The position numbers were made by a program, and so were the translations under genes. A DNA stretch of 64,000 nt from Spongiactinospora rosea. GTDB lineage: Bacteria > Actinomycetota > Actinomycetes > Streptosporangiales > Streptosporangiaceae. A model generated the notes under the pieces. That model did no database searches and was not told the origin of the DNA. It saw only the letters and a program-made list of their open reading frames with translations. Positions 47,071 to 56,135 of this stretch are shown one piece after another. Location of the stretch: contig NZ_QMEY01000001.1 in NCBI RefSeq assembly GCF_003315795.1, positions 434,001 through 498,000 of the forward strand, given 5' to 3'. Within the stretch, counting starts at the first letter, position 1. Each line of letters opens with the position of its first letter.

Positions 47071-48589
47071 GCTGCTCGGCGATCAGACACCGCGGATCCG
47101 GTGGGTGCCGGAGTCGTACCGGTCATCGGGGGCTGACGCGACGGAGCTCGCCGAGACGGCCGGGCTGCTGCTGGATCCGTGGCAACGCCTGGTGCTCGAT
47201 GACGCCCTGGGGGAGCGGCGTGACGGCCGGTGGACTTCGTTCGAGACCGGCCTGGTCGTGGCGCGTCAGAACGGCAAGGGCGCGATCTTCGAGGCCCGGG
47301 TGCTCGCTGGCCTGTTCCTGTTCGACGAGCGGCTGATCATGTACTCGTGCCACGAGTTCAAGAGTGCGCAGGAGTTCTTCCGGCGGATCCGGCTCCTGAT
47401 CGACGGCAAGGACGAGTTCCGGCGGCGGGTCCGGAAGATCGTGACGGCGCACGGCGATGAGGGCATCGAGCTCACGACGGGCCAGCGTCTCCGGGTCATC
47501 GCCCGCTCGACCGGCAGCGGCCGGGGCTTCAGTGGCGACCTCAACATCTGGGATGAGGCGTTCAACCTCCCTTCGACCGCCGTTGACGCGCAGATGCCTA
47601 CCATGTCCGCGCGGCCCAACCCGCAGGCGTGGTACGGATCATCGGCCGCAGACAAGACCATTGCGCCGTGCGAGCAACTCGCTGCTGTGCGACGCCGGGG
47701 CATCGCGGGCGACGATCCCGCGCTGACGTATCTGGAATGGAGCATCGACCCGCACACCGAGCAGTGCGCGCGCGACGCCGAGGGCACTATCACCTGCATC
47801 GACCACGACGACCGCGACGACCCGGCAAGCTGGGCGAAGGCGAATCCCAGCCTCGGCATCCGGATCTCGGTCGAGCACGTTCAGCGCGAGTACAACTCGA
47901 TGTCGCCGACGGGCTTCGACCGCGAGCGCCTATCGGTGGGGAACTGGCCGACCGACAAGGCGAGTCAGTGGACGGTCATCCCCGAGGCGAAGTGGCGGGC
48001 GGTCGCCGACGAGCAGTCGGAGGCCGAGGGCCGGGTGGCGTTCGCGATCCACGTCAGCCCGGACCGGAGCTGGGCGGCGATCGCCACGGCGGGCCGCCGC
48101 GCTGACGGGCTGCTGCACCTGGAGGTCGTGGACTACCGGCCGGGCACTCGGTGGGTACCGGACCGCGCCGCGCAGCTTCAAAAGCGGTGGGATCCGGTCG
48201 CCTGGGTGGTGGACGCGGGCGGCCCCGCGGGGTCGCTGATCGCCGATCTTGAGGCGGTGCGGATCGAGGATCCGCAGACCCGCAAGGTCACCACCCTGGA
48301 GATCACCAAGCCGACGGCGCGCGAGGTGGCGCACGCGTTCGGGCAGCTCCTGGACGCTGTGATGCCCGAAGAGGGCGACCCGGGCGCACGTGTCCGGCCA
48401 CACCCAGCTCTCGACGCCGCGGTGGCCGGGGCTGCGACGCGGAAGCTCGGCACCGCGCACGCGTGGGACGCCCTGACCACGGCGGTGGACATCTCGTCGC
48501 TGGTCGCGGTGACCAGCGCCGCGTGGGGGTTTGCGACAAAAGGCCATGTCGAGGACGAGGCACCTGAGCCGTGGGTGCAGTTCGGGTGA
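47063..48589 (+). CDS. terL: Terminase large subunit
   Basis: A 508-residue protein from GTG. ATPase: LLLDPWQRLVLDDALGE near 35, Walker A VVARQNGKGAIFEARVL at about 65-81 (lysine in QNGKG), Walker B LNIWDEAF at about 160, and the coupling motif SSAAD. The nuclease domain has VAFAIHVSPDRSWAAIATAG near 330 (first Asp), VAWVVDAGGPAGSLIADLEA, and HPALDAAVAGAATR near the end. It pumps DNA into the prohead and cuts it. Confidence 0.95.
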   Translation: MPELLGDQTPRIRWVPESYRSSGADATELAETAGLLLDPWQRLVLDDALGERRDGRWTSFETGLVVARQNGKGAIFEARVLAGLFLFDERLIMYSCHEFKSAQEFFRRIRLLIDGKDEFRRRVRKIVTAHGDEGIELTTGQRLRVIARSTGSGRGFSGDLNIWDEAFNLPSTAVDAQMPTMSARPNPQAWYGSSAADKTIAPCEQLAAVRRRGIAGDDPALTYLEWSIDPHTEQCARDAEGTITCIDHDDRDDPASWAKANPSLGIRISVEHVQREYNSMSPTGFDRERLSVGNWPTDKASQWTVIPEAKWRAVADEQSEAEGRVAFAIHVSPDRSWAAIATAGRRADGLLHLEVVDYRPGTRWVPDRAAQLQKRWDPVAWVVDAGGPAGSLIADLEAVRIEDPQTRKVTTLEITKPTAREVAHAFGQLLDAVMPEEGDPGARVRPHPALDAAVAGAATRKLGTAHAWDALTTAVDISSLVAVTSAAWGFATKGHVEDEAPEPWVQFG

Positions 48590-48599
48590 GGGGGCGGCG

Positions 48600-48836
48600 G
48601 TGACCTTGACGATCCCCGTGGAGCGGATCTCGCATGAGGCCCGGCGGCGCGACGTGCGCGCCGGTCTGCGCAGGCTGGTACGGGCTCTGGCGACGCTTCT
48701 GGTGGGCGTCCCGTACGTGCTCGGCTGGGCGGCCGGTCGGCTGTGGCTCGGTCTGACGATTGCGTGGGTCGCGGCCGGGGAGGGCTGGCGCGAGGGCCGG
48801 CGTTCGCATCCGGGCGCGGGAGGCCGATCCCGATGA
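48600..48836 (+). CDS. Small membrane protein between terminase and portal
   Basis: 78 residues from GTG after GAGGGGGCGG. A basic N-terminus (ISHEARRRDVRAGLRRLVRA) and helices LATLLVGVPYVLGWAAG and LWLGLTIAWVAAGEGW. It may be a membrane or portal-associated peptide. Function unknown. Confidence 0.55.
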   Translation: MTLTIPVERISHEARRRDVRAGLRRLVRALATLLVGVPYVLGWAAGRLWLGLTIAWVAAGEGWREGRRSHPGAGGRSR

Positions 48837-49060
48837 GCGAGCGACAGGCCCTGGAGGGCATCGTCGAGGGCCTGGTCGTGCGGTCTGGGGACACGCTGAT
48901 TTTGCACCTGCCTGCCGACATGACGGCGGCGGACATGCAGCGGATCGCGGAGAACGTGAAGGATGGCCTGTGCCAGAAACTGCCTGACGTCGAGATCCTG
49001 ATGGTGGCGGGCATCGAGCGGATCGCGGTGTACCGGCCGGGCGAGGACGCGCCGGCCTGA
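48833..49060 (+). CDS. Small alpha/beta protein before portal
   Basis: 75 residues. It reads SGDTLILHLPADMTAADMQR, then LPDVEILMVAGIERIAVY. Similar small genes lie between terminase and portal in other actinophages. Function unknown. Confidence 0.6.
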   Translation: MSERQALEGIVEGLVVRSGDTLILHLPADMTAADMQRIAENVKDGLCQKLPDVEILMVAGIERIAVYRPGEDAPA

Positions 49061-50490
49061 TGGGCCTCCTGGAGCGGGTCTCGGCGCGGCACGCCGAGCG
49101 GTTTCGGCGACCCGCCGCTGAGAATCGGTTCGGCTGGGACGACTACCTCAATCTGTTCGAGCGCAACCCGTTCGGGCTGGGCTGGTTCCAGACGATCACC
49201 GGCTCCCAGGAGCGGATCGAGGGCCACTTCGAGGGCATCGTCAACCTCGGCTACAAGCGAAGCGGCGTGGTGTTCGCGTGCATCCTCGCGCGCCTCCTGG
49301 TCTTCAGCGAGGCGCGGTTCCAGTGGCGCGGCTTCAACCGCGGTCGGCCGGGGGCGCTGTTCGGCGCCCCGGAGTTGGCGTTGCTGGAGCGGCCGTGGCC
49401 GGGGGCGACGACCGGTGACCTGCTGGCCCGGATGGAGCAGGACTCGACGCTCGCGGGCGGCTTTTTCGCGACCCGGCGGGGCGGCCGGGGCGGGCAGGAC
49501 CGGATCGTCCGGATGCGCCCGGACTGGGTGACCATCGTTCTCGGCTCGTACGAGGACCCGGACTTGCAGGCGTTCGACCTGGACGCCGAGCTGATCGGCT
49601 ACATCTACCAGCCGCCGGGCGGGCAGGCGGAGATCCTGCTGCCCGAGGAAGTCTGCCACTACGCGCCGGTGCCGGACCCGATCGCCTCCTACCGCGGCAT
49701 GTCGCTGCTTCAGTCGGTGATCCGCGACATCGAGGGCGACCAGGCGGCCACCACCCACAAGCTGCGCTTTTTCGAGCAGGGGGCGACCCCCAACATGGTG
49801 GTCACGATGGACTCGGCGGTGACGCCTGAGGCGTTCGCTCGCTTTAAGGCCGTCATGGAGGCCGGTCACGCCGGGGCGCTCAACGCCTACAAGACCTTGT
49901 ACCTGGGCGGCGGCGCCGACGTGAAGACCGTCGGCAACAGCTTCGAGCAGATGAGTTACAAGGCCATCCAGGCGCTGGGGGAGACGCGCGTGGCCGCGGC
50001 CATGGGCGTCCCGCCGGTCATCGTCGGCCTGTCCGAGGGGCTCTCATCTGCCACGTACTCCAACTATTCGCAGGCCAGACGGCGTTTCGGCGACGGTACG
50101 TTGCGCCCGCTGTGGCGTAACGCGGCCGGGTCGCTGGCCAACCTGCTGCCGCCCCGGCCGGGCGCGGAGCTCTGGTACGACGACCGCGATGTGTCCTTCT
50201 TGCGGGAGGACCAGAAGGACGCGGCGCAGATCTTCTCCATCCAGGCGTCTACGATCGCGACGCTCGTCCGCGAAGGTTTTACACCCGAGTCGGCGACGGC
50301 GGCCTGCGCCGCCCAGGATTCCAGCCTGCTGGTGCACACCGGCCTGCTCAGCGTGCAGCTTCAGCCGCCCGGTACGAAATTCAACCAGCCGAACGGCTCC
50401 GGCCAGTCCGACGAGACCGAAGACGACCCCGAGGACGATGCCGCAGACGACGAAGGCACCGGCCCCGACGAGGAGGAAGAGCAGCCGTGA
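49060..50490 (+). CDS. Portal protein, HK97 type
   Basis: A 476-residue protein. Central region with YKRSGVVFACILARLLVFSE, then MRPDWVTIVLGSYEDPDLQA, then HKLRFFEQGATPNMVVTMDS, then IQALGETRVAAAMGVPPVIV; the last (GVPPxxvG) is typical of this portal family. The C-terminus is acidic (DEEEEQP). Twelve copies would form the ring at the head vertex that holds terminase and connector. Confidence 0.93.
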   Translation: MGLLERVSARHAERFRRPAAENRFGWDDYLNLFERNPFGLGWFQTITGSQERIEGHFEGIVNLGYKRSGVVFACILARLLVFSEARFQWRGFNRGRPGALFGAPELALLERPWPGATTGDLLARMEQDSTLAGGFFATRRGGRGGQDRIVRMRPDWVTIVLGSYEDPDLQAFDLDAELIGYIYQPPGGQAEILLPEEVCHYAPVPDPIASYRGMSLLQSVIRDIEGDQAATTHKLRFFEQGATPNMVVTMDSAVTPEAFARFKAVMEAGHAGALNAYKTLYLGGGADVKTVGNSFEQMSYKAIQALGETRVAAAMGVPPVIVGLSEGLSSATYSNYSQARRRFGDGTLRPLWRNAAGSLANLLPPRPGAELWYDDRDVSFLREDQKDAAQIFSIQASTIATLVREGFTPESATAACAAQDSSLLVHTGLLSVQLQPPGTKFNQPNGSGQSDETEDDPEDDAADDEGTGPDEEEEQP

Positions 50491-51398
50491 AGCATCTGAT
50501 CACCGTGCGGGCGAACGCCGCGCCCGTCAGCCTCCATCCGCGGGCCGCCGCAGAACCCGAAGGACTGGACTCCACTCCCGCCGCCGAGGCCCGCGCTGAG
50601 AGCACGGGGGAGCAGGTCATGGTGTTGCGCTTCTCGGCGTTCGGCGTGTGGTACGAGATCAACTCCTGGTACGAGGGCCGCTATCTGGAGCGCGTCCTGC
50701 CCGGCGCGTTCGCCAAGACCATTCAGGAGCGCGGCGACCGGGTGAAGATCTTCTTCAACCACGGCTACGACTACCAGATCGACCAGAAGATCCTCGGCGT
50801 GCCCGAGCTGCTGGAGGAGCGCACCGACGGCGTGTGGGCCGAGGTCCCGCTGCTCGACACCTCCTACAACCGCGACCTGATCCCGGGCCTGCGCGCCGGC
50901 GGGTATGGCAGCAGCTTCATGTTCAACGTGCTGGACGAGCTGTGGAATCACGAGCCCGGCGAGTCCGAGCACAACCCGGAGGGCCTGCCCGAGCGCAGCA
51001 TCCTTCAGGTCCGTCTCTTCGAGGCCGGGCCGGTCACCTGGCCGGCGTCGCACGCGGCGACCGCCGGGATGAGGTCCGTCGCCGGGCTCACCGACTGGTA
51101 CGGCGAGCAGCTCCGCACCCGCGACTCGGGCCGCCACGACGCGCTCGTGCGCGGCTTCACCGACTTCCGTGCCCAGCACGGACTCCGCACCTCCGAAAGC
51201 GAGGCCGTCCCGCCCGCCGCCGACCCGCAGCAGGTCGCCGACGAACGGCAGGACACCGCGCCGGACGAGGCCGCGACCACCCCGACCGACGCGCCGGACA
51301 CCCTGGTAGTGCACCACGCGGCAGGTCTCACCCATTCGCAGCGCGCCGCCCGACTGCGGGCGCAGCGCTATTCGTTCCTGACCAGGGAGGCGTCCTGA
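50487..51398 (+). CDS. HK97-family prohead protease
   Basis: A 303-residue protein from GTG. Seen: LRFSAFGVWYEINSWYEGRY, then LERVLPGAFAKTIQERGDRV, then KIFFNHGYDYQIDQKILGVP (His of the protease). RLFEAGPVTWPASHAATAGM carries the Ser-type motif. The Asp/Ala/Thr-rich C-terminal 90 residues may act as a scaffold tail. It matures the capsid by removing the N-terminal delta domain. Confidence 0.9.
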   Translation: MKHLITVRANAAPVSLHPRAAAEPEGLDSTPAAEARAESTGEQVMVLRFSAFGVWYEINSWYEGRYLERVLPGAFAKTIQERGDRVKIFFNHGYDYQIDQKILGVPELLEERTDGVWAEVPLLDTSYNRDLIPGLRAGGYGSSFMFNVLDELWNHEPGESEHNPEGLPERSILQVRLFEAGPVTWPASHAATAGMRSVAGLTDWYGEQLRTRDSGRHDALVRGFTDFRAQHGLRTSESEAVPPAADPQQVADERQDTAPDEAATTPTDAPDTLVVHHAAGLTHSQRAARLRAQRYSFLTREAS

Positions 51399-52861
51399 TG
51401 GACGAGATCCTGCGCAGGCTCGGTGAGATCGAGACCGAGATGCGTGAAATGCACGAGGCCGCTGGCGATGCGGCGTTCACCGAAGAGCAGCAGGCCCGCT
51501 GGGCCGAGCTGGAGGAGCAGCGTGCCGAGCAGCTCCGGCTCCAGGAGGAGGAGCGCGCCCGCCAGGCCGACCTGGACCGGCGGCGCAGCGCGGTCGCCGG
51601 GTTCGCCGCGCGCGGCACCACCGAGGCCGGGGACGGCAACCTCGACGTGCGTGGCGTGCAGGTGATGCAGCGCGTTGACCCGTGGGACGGCGCCGACGTG
51701 CGGGCCCTGCCGGACCTGAAGGCGCGCGACAAGGCGCTGAAGGCGCTGGAGGACCGTGACCTGACGGCGCACACCAGCGACGAGCAGCTCGCGCGGGCCA
51801 TCAAGGTCCTGCGCACCCGCACCCGGGACTGCAACGGCGCGTACGTCGCCCGCCGCATGCTGCTGACCGAGAACGAGCACTACCGGTCGGCGTTCATGAA
51901 GTTGATCATGCGCGCCCACCCCGTGCTCACTCCCGAAGAGCAGCACGCCGTCGAGGCGTACGAGGAGTACCGGGCCATGTCGATCGGCAGCGACCCGGGC
52001 GGCGGCTTCGGCGTCCCGGTGCTGATCGACCCGACGATCATCCTGACGGCGCAGGGCAGCCCGAACGACATCCTCAACCTTGCGCGCGTCGAGACGATCA
52101 CCAACGACGAATGGAAGGGCGTCACCAGCGCGGGCGTGTCCTGGTCGTTCGACCCGGAGTCGGCCGAAGTGTCGGACGACAGCCCGACGCTGGCACAGCC
52201 CACAGTGCCAACGCACAAGGCGCAGGGCTACCTCCCGTACACCATCGAGGTCGGGATGGACTACCCCGGTTTCGCGACGGAGATGAACGCACTCCTCGAT
52301 GAGGGCTACCGGGAGCTGCTAGCGCAGACCCTCACCACCGGGTCGGGCGTCAACGCGCCGACCGGCATCGTGACCGCGCTCGACGCGAACACCAACGTCG
52401 AGGTCGCCGTCACCACGGATGGCGCGTTCGGCGGTGCGGACATCTACAAGCTGTGGGACGCGCTGCCGATCAAGTACCGCAACCGGATGCCGAATTGGAT
52501 GTCGTCCACGGATGTCATGAACGAGGTCAGGCAGTTCGGCTCCGGCGGGTCCGGCGGCTCGAACTTCTCGGTCAACCTGACGCAGGAGTCGATCCCGCGG
52601 CTGTTCGGGAAGCCGTACTACGAGAACGACTTCATGGACGACTTCACCGCTACGACCGGCGCCGCGAACCTGCTGATCGTGGGCGACTTCCAGAACTACC
52701 TGGTCGCCCAGCGCGCGGGGATGAGCGTCGAGCTCGTGCCGCATGTGTTCGGCACCACGAACAACCGGCCGATCGGCCAGCGCGCCTGGTACGCCTGGGC
52801 CCGCGTCGGTGCCGACTCGATCAACGACGCCGGGTTCCGCATCCTCCAGAACATCGCGTAA
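51398..52861 (+). CDS. Major capsid protein, HK97 fold
   Basis: A 487-residue protein. An N-terminal coiled-coil delta domain of about 80 residues (EILRRLGEIETEMREMHEAA, then RWAELEEQRAEQLRLQEEER) is followed by a linker and the HK97 core: SDPGGGFGVPVLIDPTIILT near 200, YLPYTIEVGMDYPGFATEMN near 278, TTGSGVNAPTGIVTALDANT, and LLIVGDFQNYLVAQRAGMSV near the end. The ATG overlaps the protease stop. A hairpin follows 30 bases later, so the transcript partly ends here, giving high capsid expression. Confidence 0.95.
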   Translation: MDEILRRLGEIETEMREMHEAAGDAAFTEEQQARWAELEEQRAEQLRLQEEERARQADLDRRRSAVAGFAARGTTEAGDGNLDVRGVQVMQRVDPWDGADVRALPDLKARDKALKALEDRDLTAHTSDEQLARAIKVLRTRTRDCNGAYVARRMLLTENEHYRSAFMKLIMRAHPVLTPEEQHAVEAYEEYRAMSIGSDPGGGFGVPVLIDPTIILTAQGSPNDILNLARVETITNDEWKGVTSAGVSWSFDPESAEVSDDSPTLAQPTVPTHKAQGYLPYTIEVGMDYPGFATEMNALLDEGYRELLAQTLTTGSGVNAPTGIVTALDANTNVEVAVTTDGAFGGADIYKLWDALPIKYRNRMPNWMSSTDVMNEVRQFGSGGSGGSNFSVNLTQESIPRLFGKPYYENDFMDDFTATTGAANLLIVGDFQNYLVAQRAGMSVELVPHVFGTTNNRPIGQRAWYAWARVGADSINDAGFRILQNIA

Positions 52862-52891
52862 GCGCAGGCGCTGAGCCTGCTCTTCACCCAC

Positions 52892-52927
52892 CTCCCGTCG
52901 GCCGCCTGGGTGGTCGGCCGGCGGGAG
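52892..52927 (+). terminator. Hairpin after the capsid gene
   Basis: CTCCCG (52892-52897) pairs with CGGGAG (52922-52927). A second arm pair GGCCG/CGGCC lies inside after a two-base mismatch. Confidence 0.65.
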
Positions 52928-52972
52928 TCACCACCACCCACCGCCACCGCCCGGAAGAGAAGAGAGGTTCCG

Positions 52973-53215
52973 ATGAGGTACGTCTTCCCGACCTGTGTCG
53001 CGGTCGTCCATTGGGAGGGGGGCCGCGTCCACCTGCTCCGTGACCAGCCATGGGATGCCGACGACCCGTTCGTCAAGGCCAGGCCGGATCTCTTCGCCGA
53101 GCATCCGCAGGATCCGCAGCGGACCGCCCCTCCGGTGGAGCGGGCCACCCAGGCGCCAGGTGAGCGGCGGCAGACCCGCAGGCAGACCCGGAAGGACGGC
53201 CCGGCGGGTGAGTAA
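52973..53215 (+). CDS. Small head-module protein
   Basis: 80 residues. ATG after AGAGAGG. It reads AVVHWEGGRVHLLRDQPWDA, then DDPFVKARPDLFAEHP. The WDADDPxVxxRPDLF block recurs in small genes after capsid in actinophages (recollection). The tail is basic. Function unknown. Confidence 0.65.
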   Translation: MRYVFPTCVAVVHWEGGRVHLLRDQPWDADDPFVKARPDLFAEHPQDPQRTAPPVERATQAPGERRQTRRQTRKDGPAGE

Positions 53216-53960
53216 CGGCACCGTCCTGGCCGCCTACCTACACCCCAACGCCGTTTCACACTCCTTCTCCGACTCGCTGATGAAGCTGATCTCCCACGAC
53301 ATGGTCAACCAGGCCCGGGTGGTCCGCGCCGGGGTGCTGCAATTCCGCTGTGGCGCGGGCGGCCTGGTGCAGGCCCGCAACGAGATCGTTCAGCAGTTTC
53401 TCGACCGGTCGGACGCCGAGTGGCTCTGGTGCGTGGACTCCGACATGGGATTCCTGCCGGACACCGTTGACCGCCTGGTCGAGGCGGCCGACCCGGCGGA
53501 GCGGCCGGTCGTGGGGGCGTTGTGCTTCGGGCTGCGGGAGGTGGCCCCGGACGGCATGTGCGGCTGGAAGGTGCGGCCCTTTCCCACGATCTATGACTGG
53601 GGGCGCGACCCCAAGGGCACCTTTGGCTTTCATGTGCGGCGCGACTACGCGCGCAACGCGCTCACCCAGGCCGCGGGCACGGGCGCCGCATGCCTGCTGA
53701 TTCACCGGTCGGCGGCCGAGAAGGTGCGCGCCGACGCGGGCGACTCCTGGTTCGACCCCGTGAACTTCGCGGACGGCCGGCCGGTCAGCGAGGACCTCTC
53801 CTTCTGCTACCGCCTGAACAAGGTCGGACTGCCCGTCTACGTGCACACCGGCATCCCGACCTCGCACCACAAGCAGATCTGGCTGGGCGAGGAGGAGTAC
53901 CGGGTGTTCGAGGCGGCCTATCGAGCCACGGCCGACAGCATGGCGGCGGTGAGCGCATGA
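53208..53960 (+). CDS. Glycosyltransferase, GT-A type
   Basis: A 250-residue protein from GTG. The nucleotide-sugar fold has VLAAYLHPNAVSHSFSDSL at the start, LQFRCGAGGLVQARNEIVQQ near 45, and WLWCVDSDMGFLPDTVDRLV near 70 with the DxD motif that holds Mn and UDP. VSEDLSFCYRLNKVGLPVYV and GIPTSHHKQIWLGEEEYRVF follow. It is the first of a four-gene glycan cassette placed between capsid and structural genes. Confidence 0.82.
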   Translation: MSNGTVLAAYLHPNAVSHSFSDSLMKLISHDMVNQARVVRAGVLQFRCGAGGLVQARNEIVQQFLDRSDAEWLWCVDSDMGFLPDTVDRLVEAADPAERPVVGALCFGLREVAPDGMCGWKVRPFPTIYDWGRDPKGTFGFHVRRDYARNALTQAAGTGAACLLIHRSAAEKVRADAGDSWFDPVNFADGRPVSEDLSFCYRLNKVGLPVYVHTGIPTSHHKQIWLGEEEYRVFEAAYRATADSMAAVSA

Positions 53961-54649
53961 GCGACGGCGAGGGCCTGGTCGTCATCGTGCCGTCACGCGG
54001 ACGCCCGGCCGCGGCGCACGACCTGGCCAAGACGTTCAAGCAGACCTGCGGCCTGCGCACCGAGCTCGTGTTCGCCATCGATGACGACGACCCCGAACGG
54101 CCCGGCTATGAGGGCCTCGACACGCTGGCCGGTCCCAACACCACGATGGTGGAAGCGCTGAACCGCGCCGCCGCCGAAGTACTCGCCCGGCCGCGACCGC
54201 CGATGGCGATCGCCTTCATGGGAGACGACCACCGGCCGCGCACCGCTGGCTGGGACCTCGATTACCTGACCGCGCTACGCAGTCTGCCCGGCTTCGTGTA
54301 CGGCGACGACCTCGTGCAGGGAGTACGCCTACCGACGCAGGTCGCGATCAGCACGACGGTCGTTCGGGCGCTCGGGCACATGGCCCCGCCGACCCTGCGG
54401 CACATGTACGTGGACAACTACTGGCTACGGCTCGGCCAGGCGGCCGGATGCATCACCTACCTGCGCAACGTGGTCGTCGAGCACCTGCACCCGGTGGCCG
54501 GGACCGCGGCCTGGGATGCGGGCTACCGACGCGTCAACGCGCGCGAGGTCTACGACCAGGACAGGAAGGCGTTCGAGGCGTACATGGCCGCCAACGGCCA
54601 CCGTGAGACCCTCGCCGTGCTCCAGGCCGCCGCCGCGGTACCGAAGTGA
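53957..54649 (+). CDS. Glycosyltransferase-like protein
   Basis: A 230-residue protein. It reads GLVVIVPSRGRPAAAHDLAK at the start, FAIDDDDPERPGYEGLDTLA near 38 and AIAFMGDDHRPRTAGWDLDY near 88 with a DxD-like GDDH. TLRHMYVDNYWLRLGQAAGC, then YLRNVVVEHLHPVAG complete the family pattern. GT-A fold. It should act on the same target as the upstream enzyme. Confidence 0.78.
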   Translation: MSDGEGLVVIVPSRGRPAAAHDLAKTFKQTCGLRTELVFAIDDDDPERPGYEGLDTLAGPNTTMVEALNRAAAEVLARPRPPMAIAFMGDDHRPRTAGWDLDYLTALRSLPGFVYGDDLVQGVRLPTQVAISTTVVRALGHMAPPTLRHMYVDNYWLRLGQAAGCITYLRNVVVEHLHPVAGTAAWDAGYRRVNAREVYDQDRKAFEAYMAANGHRETLAVLQAAAAVPK

Positions 54650-55203
54650 CCAGGAAGCGCCTGCGTCCGGCCTACTCGGACGCCGAGCTCAAAGCCCTCT
54701 ACTGCACGCCGCACGACCATCGCCGGTGGCGAGATCACCACCTGCGCGTCGATGTGACCATCGCGATGGCCCGGTGGATGGCCGGGGACGGCGTCGCTGC
54801 GGCGGCGGACCTGTCGTGCGGGAACGGCGCGATTCTGTCCGCGGTCCCCGCGGGGGCGAAGTACTTCGGCGACTTCGCGCCCGGCTACCGGTTCCAGGGC
54901 CCGATCGAGGACACCATCATGCAGATCCCGCAGGTGGACCTGTTCGTGTGCTCGGAGACGCTTGAGCACGTGGACGCGCCCATGCTGGTGCTGGGCCGGA
55001 TCCGCGACCATGCCCGCATGCTGGTGCTCTCGACGCCCGTGGACGCCTGGGACGACGACAACCCCGAGCACTACTGGGCCTGGTCGCGCGAGGACATCGA
55101 GGAGATGCTCGCCGCCGCCGGGTGGCGGCAGCACGTGTACGCGACCGCTGACTTCCGGCCGATGGGCCTTCCGTACGCATTCGGGATCTGGGGGGTGCGG
55201 TGA
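54646..55203 (+). CDS. Class I SAM methyltransferase
   Basis: A 185-residue protein from GTG. Motif I AAADLSCGNGAILSAVPAG near 50, acidic QIPQVDLFVCSETLEHVDAP near 92, and a post motif HARMLVLSTPVDAWDDDNPE. Its neighbours suggest methylation of a sugar rather than DNA (inference). Confidence 0.8.
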   Translation: MTRKRLRPAYSDAELKALYCTPHDHRRWRDHHLRVDVTIAMARWMAGDGVAAAADLSCGNGAILSAVPAGAKYFGDFAPGYRFQGPIEDTIMQIPQVDLFVCSETLEHVDAPMLVLGRIRDHARMLVLSTPVDAWDDDNPEHYWAWSREDIEEMLAAAGWRQHVYATADFRPMGLPYAFGIWGVR

Positions 55204-56117
55204 AGCGGGCTCTGGTCACTGGGAGCGCGGGGTTCGTCGGCCGCCACATGGCCGCAGAGCTGTTTGACCGCGGGTGGGAAGTGCACGCCGCCGACATCGT
55301 CAACGGGCACGACGCACACGAGATCTTCCGCGGCGGTGGCGACGCGCCCGGGTTGTTCGGCGGGGAAGTCGGCCGCTACGACCTGGTGGCGCACGCGGCG
55401 GCCACCGCCCCACACCGGGCGGCGATCGACGGCCAGCCGATGAACCTGGCGCTGGACCTGGCGCTCGATGCCGCGATGTTCGAGTGGGCGGTGCGCACCG
55501 GCCAACGGCGGGTGCTCTACCTGTCCAGCAGCGCGGCCTACCCGATCGACCTGCAAGATGACCTTGCCGCGGCGAAGGACCTGCGCGAGGAGATGATCCG
55601 GTTCGACCGATACAACATCGGTGCTCCGGATGCCTCATACGGCTGGATGAAGCTCACCGGCGAGCGCATCGCCGCCGCCGCGGCGCAGGCCGGGCTCGCC
55701 GTTCACGTCGTGCGGCCGTTCTCCGGCTACGGCACAGACCAGGGCGAGCAGTGGCCGTTCGGCGCCTTCATCGCGCGGGCCCTGCGGCGCGAGGACCCGT
55801 TCACGATCTGGGGCAGCGGCGAGCAGGTCCGCGACTGGCTGCACATCGACGACCTGGTGGCCGGCGCGCTGGCCGTGGTGGACGCCGACGTGCGCGAACC
55901 GGTCAACCTGTGCACCGGACGCGGCACGAGCATGCGCGAGCTCGCCGCGATGGTGTGCGCCGAGGTGGGATACCGGCCGCGGTTCGAGCTGCGCGAGGGC
56001 GCCCCGGCCGGGGTGGCGTACCGGGTCGGTGACCCGGCCCGGATGCACCGCATCTTTCAGCCGGCGGTGTCGATCGAGGACGGTGTCCGGCGCGCGTTGG
56101 CGTCGGCCTATCGGTGA
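55200..56117 (+). CDS. NAD-dependent sugar epimerase/dehydratase
   Basis: A 305-residue protein from GTG. Extended SDR: Rossmann TGSAGFVGRHMAAELFDRGW at 7-26 (GxxGxxG), YDLVAHAAATAPHRAAIDGQ near 60, YLSSSAAYP near 103, catalytic YGWMK near 143-147, and RPFSGYGTDQG, then GSGEQVRDWLHIDDLVAGAL. It likely converts an NDP-sugar for the two glycosyltransferases. Confidence 0.88.
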   Translation: MKRALVTGSAGFVGRHMAAELFDRGWEVHAADIVNGHDAHEIFRGGGDAPGLFGGEVGRYDLVAHAAATAPHRAAIDGQPMNLALDLALDAAMFEWAVRTGQRRVLYLSSSAAYPIDLQDDLAAAKDLREEMIRFDRYNIGAPDASYGWMKLTGERIAAAAAQAGLAVHVVRPFSGYGTDQGEQWPFGAFIARALRREDPFTIWGSGEQVRDWLHIDDLVAGALAVVDADVREPVNLCTGRGTSMRELAAMVCAEVGYRPRFELREGAPAGVAYRVGDPARMHRIFQPAVSIEDGVRRALASAYR

Positions 56118-56135
56118 TCAGAGCAAGGAGGACGC

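Noticed and set aside
48178-49869. 563-codon minus-strand open frame across terminase and portal
   Set aside because: Mirror frame of strongly coding plus-strand genes; no ribosome site or family match.
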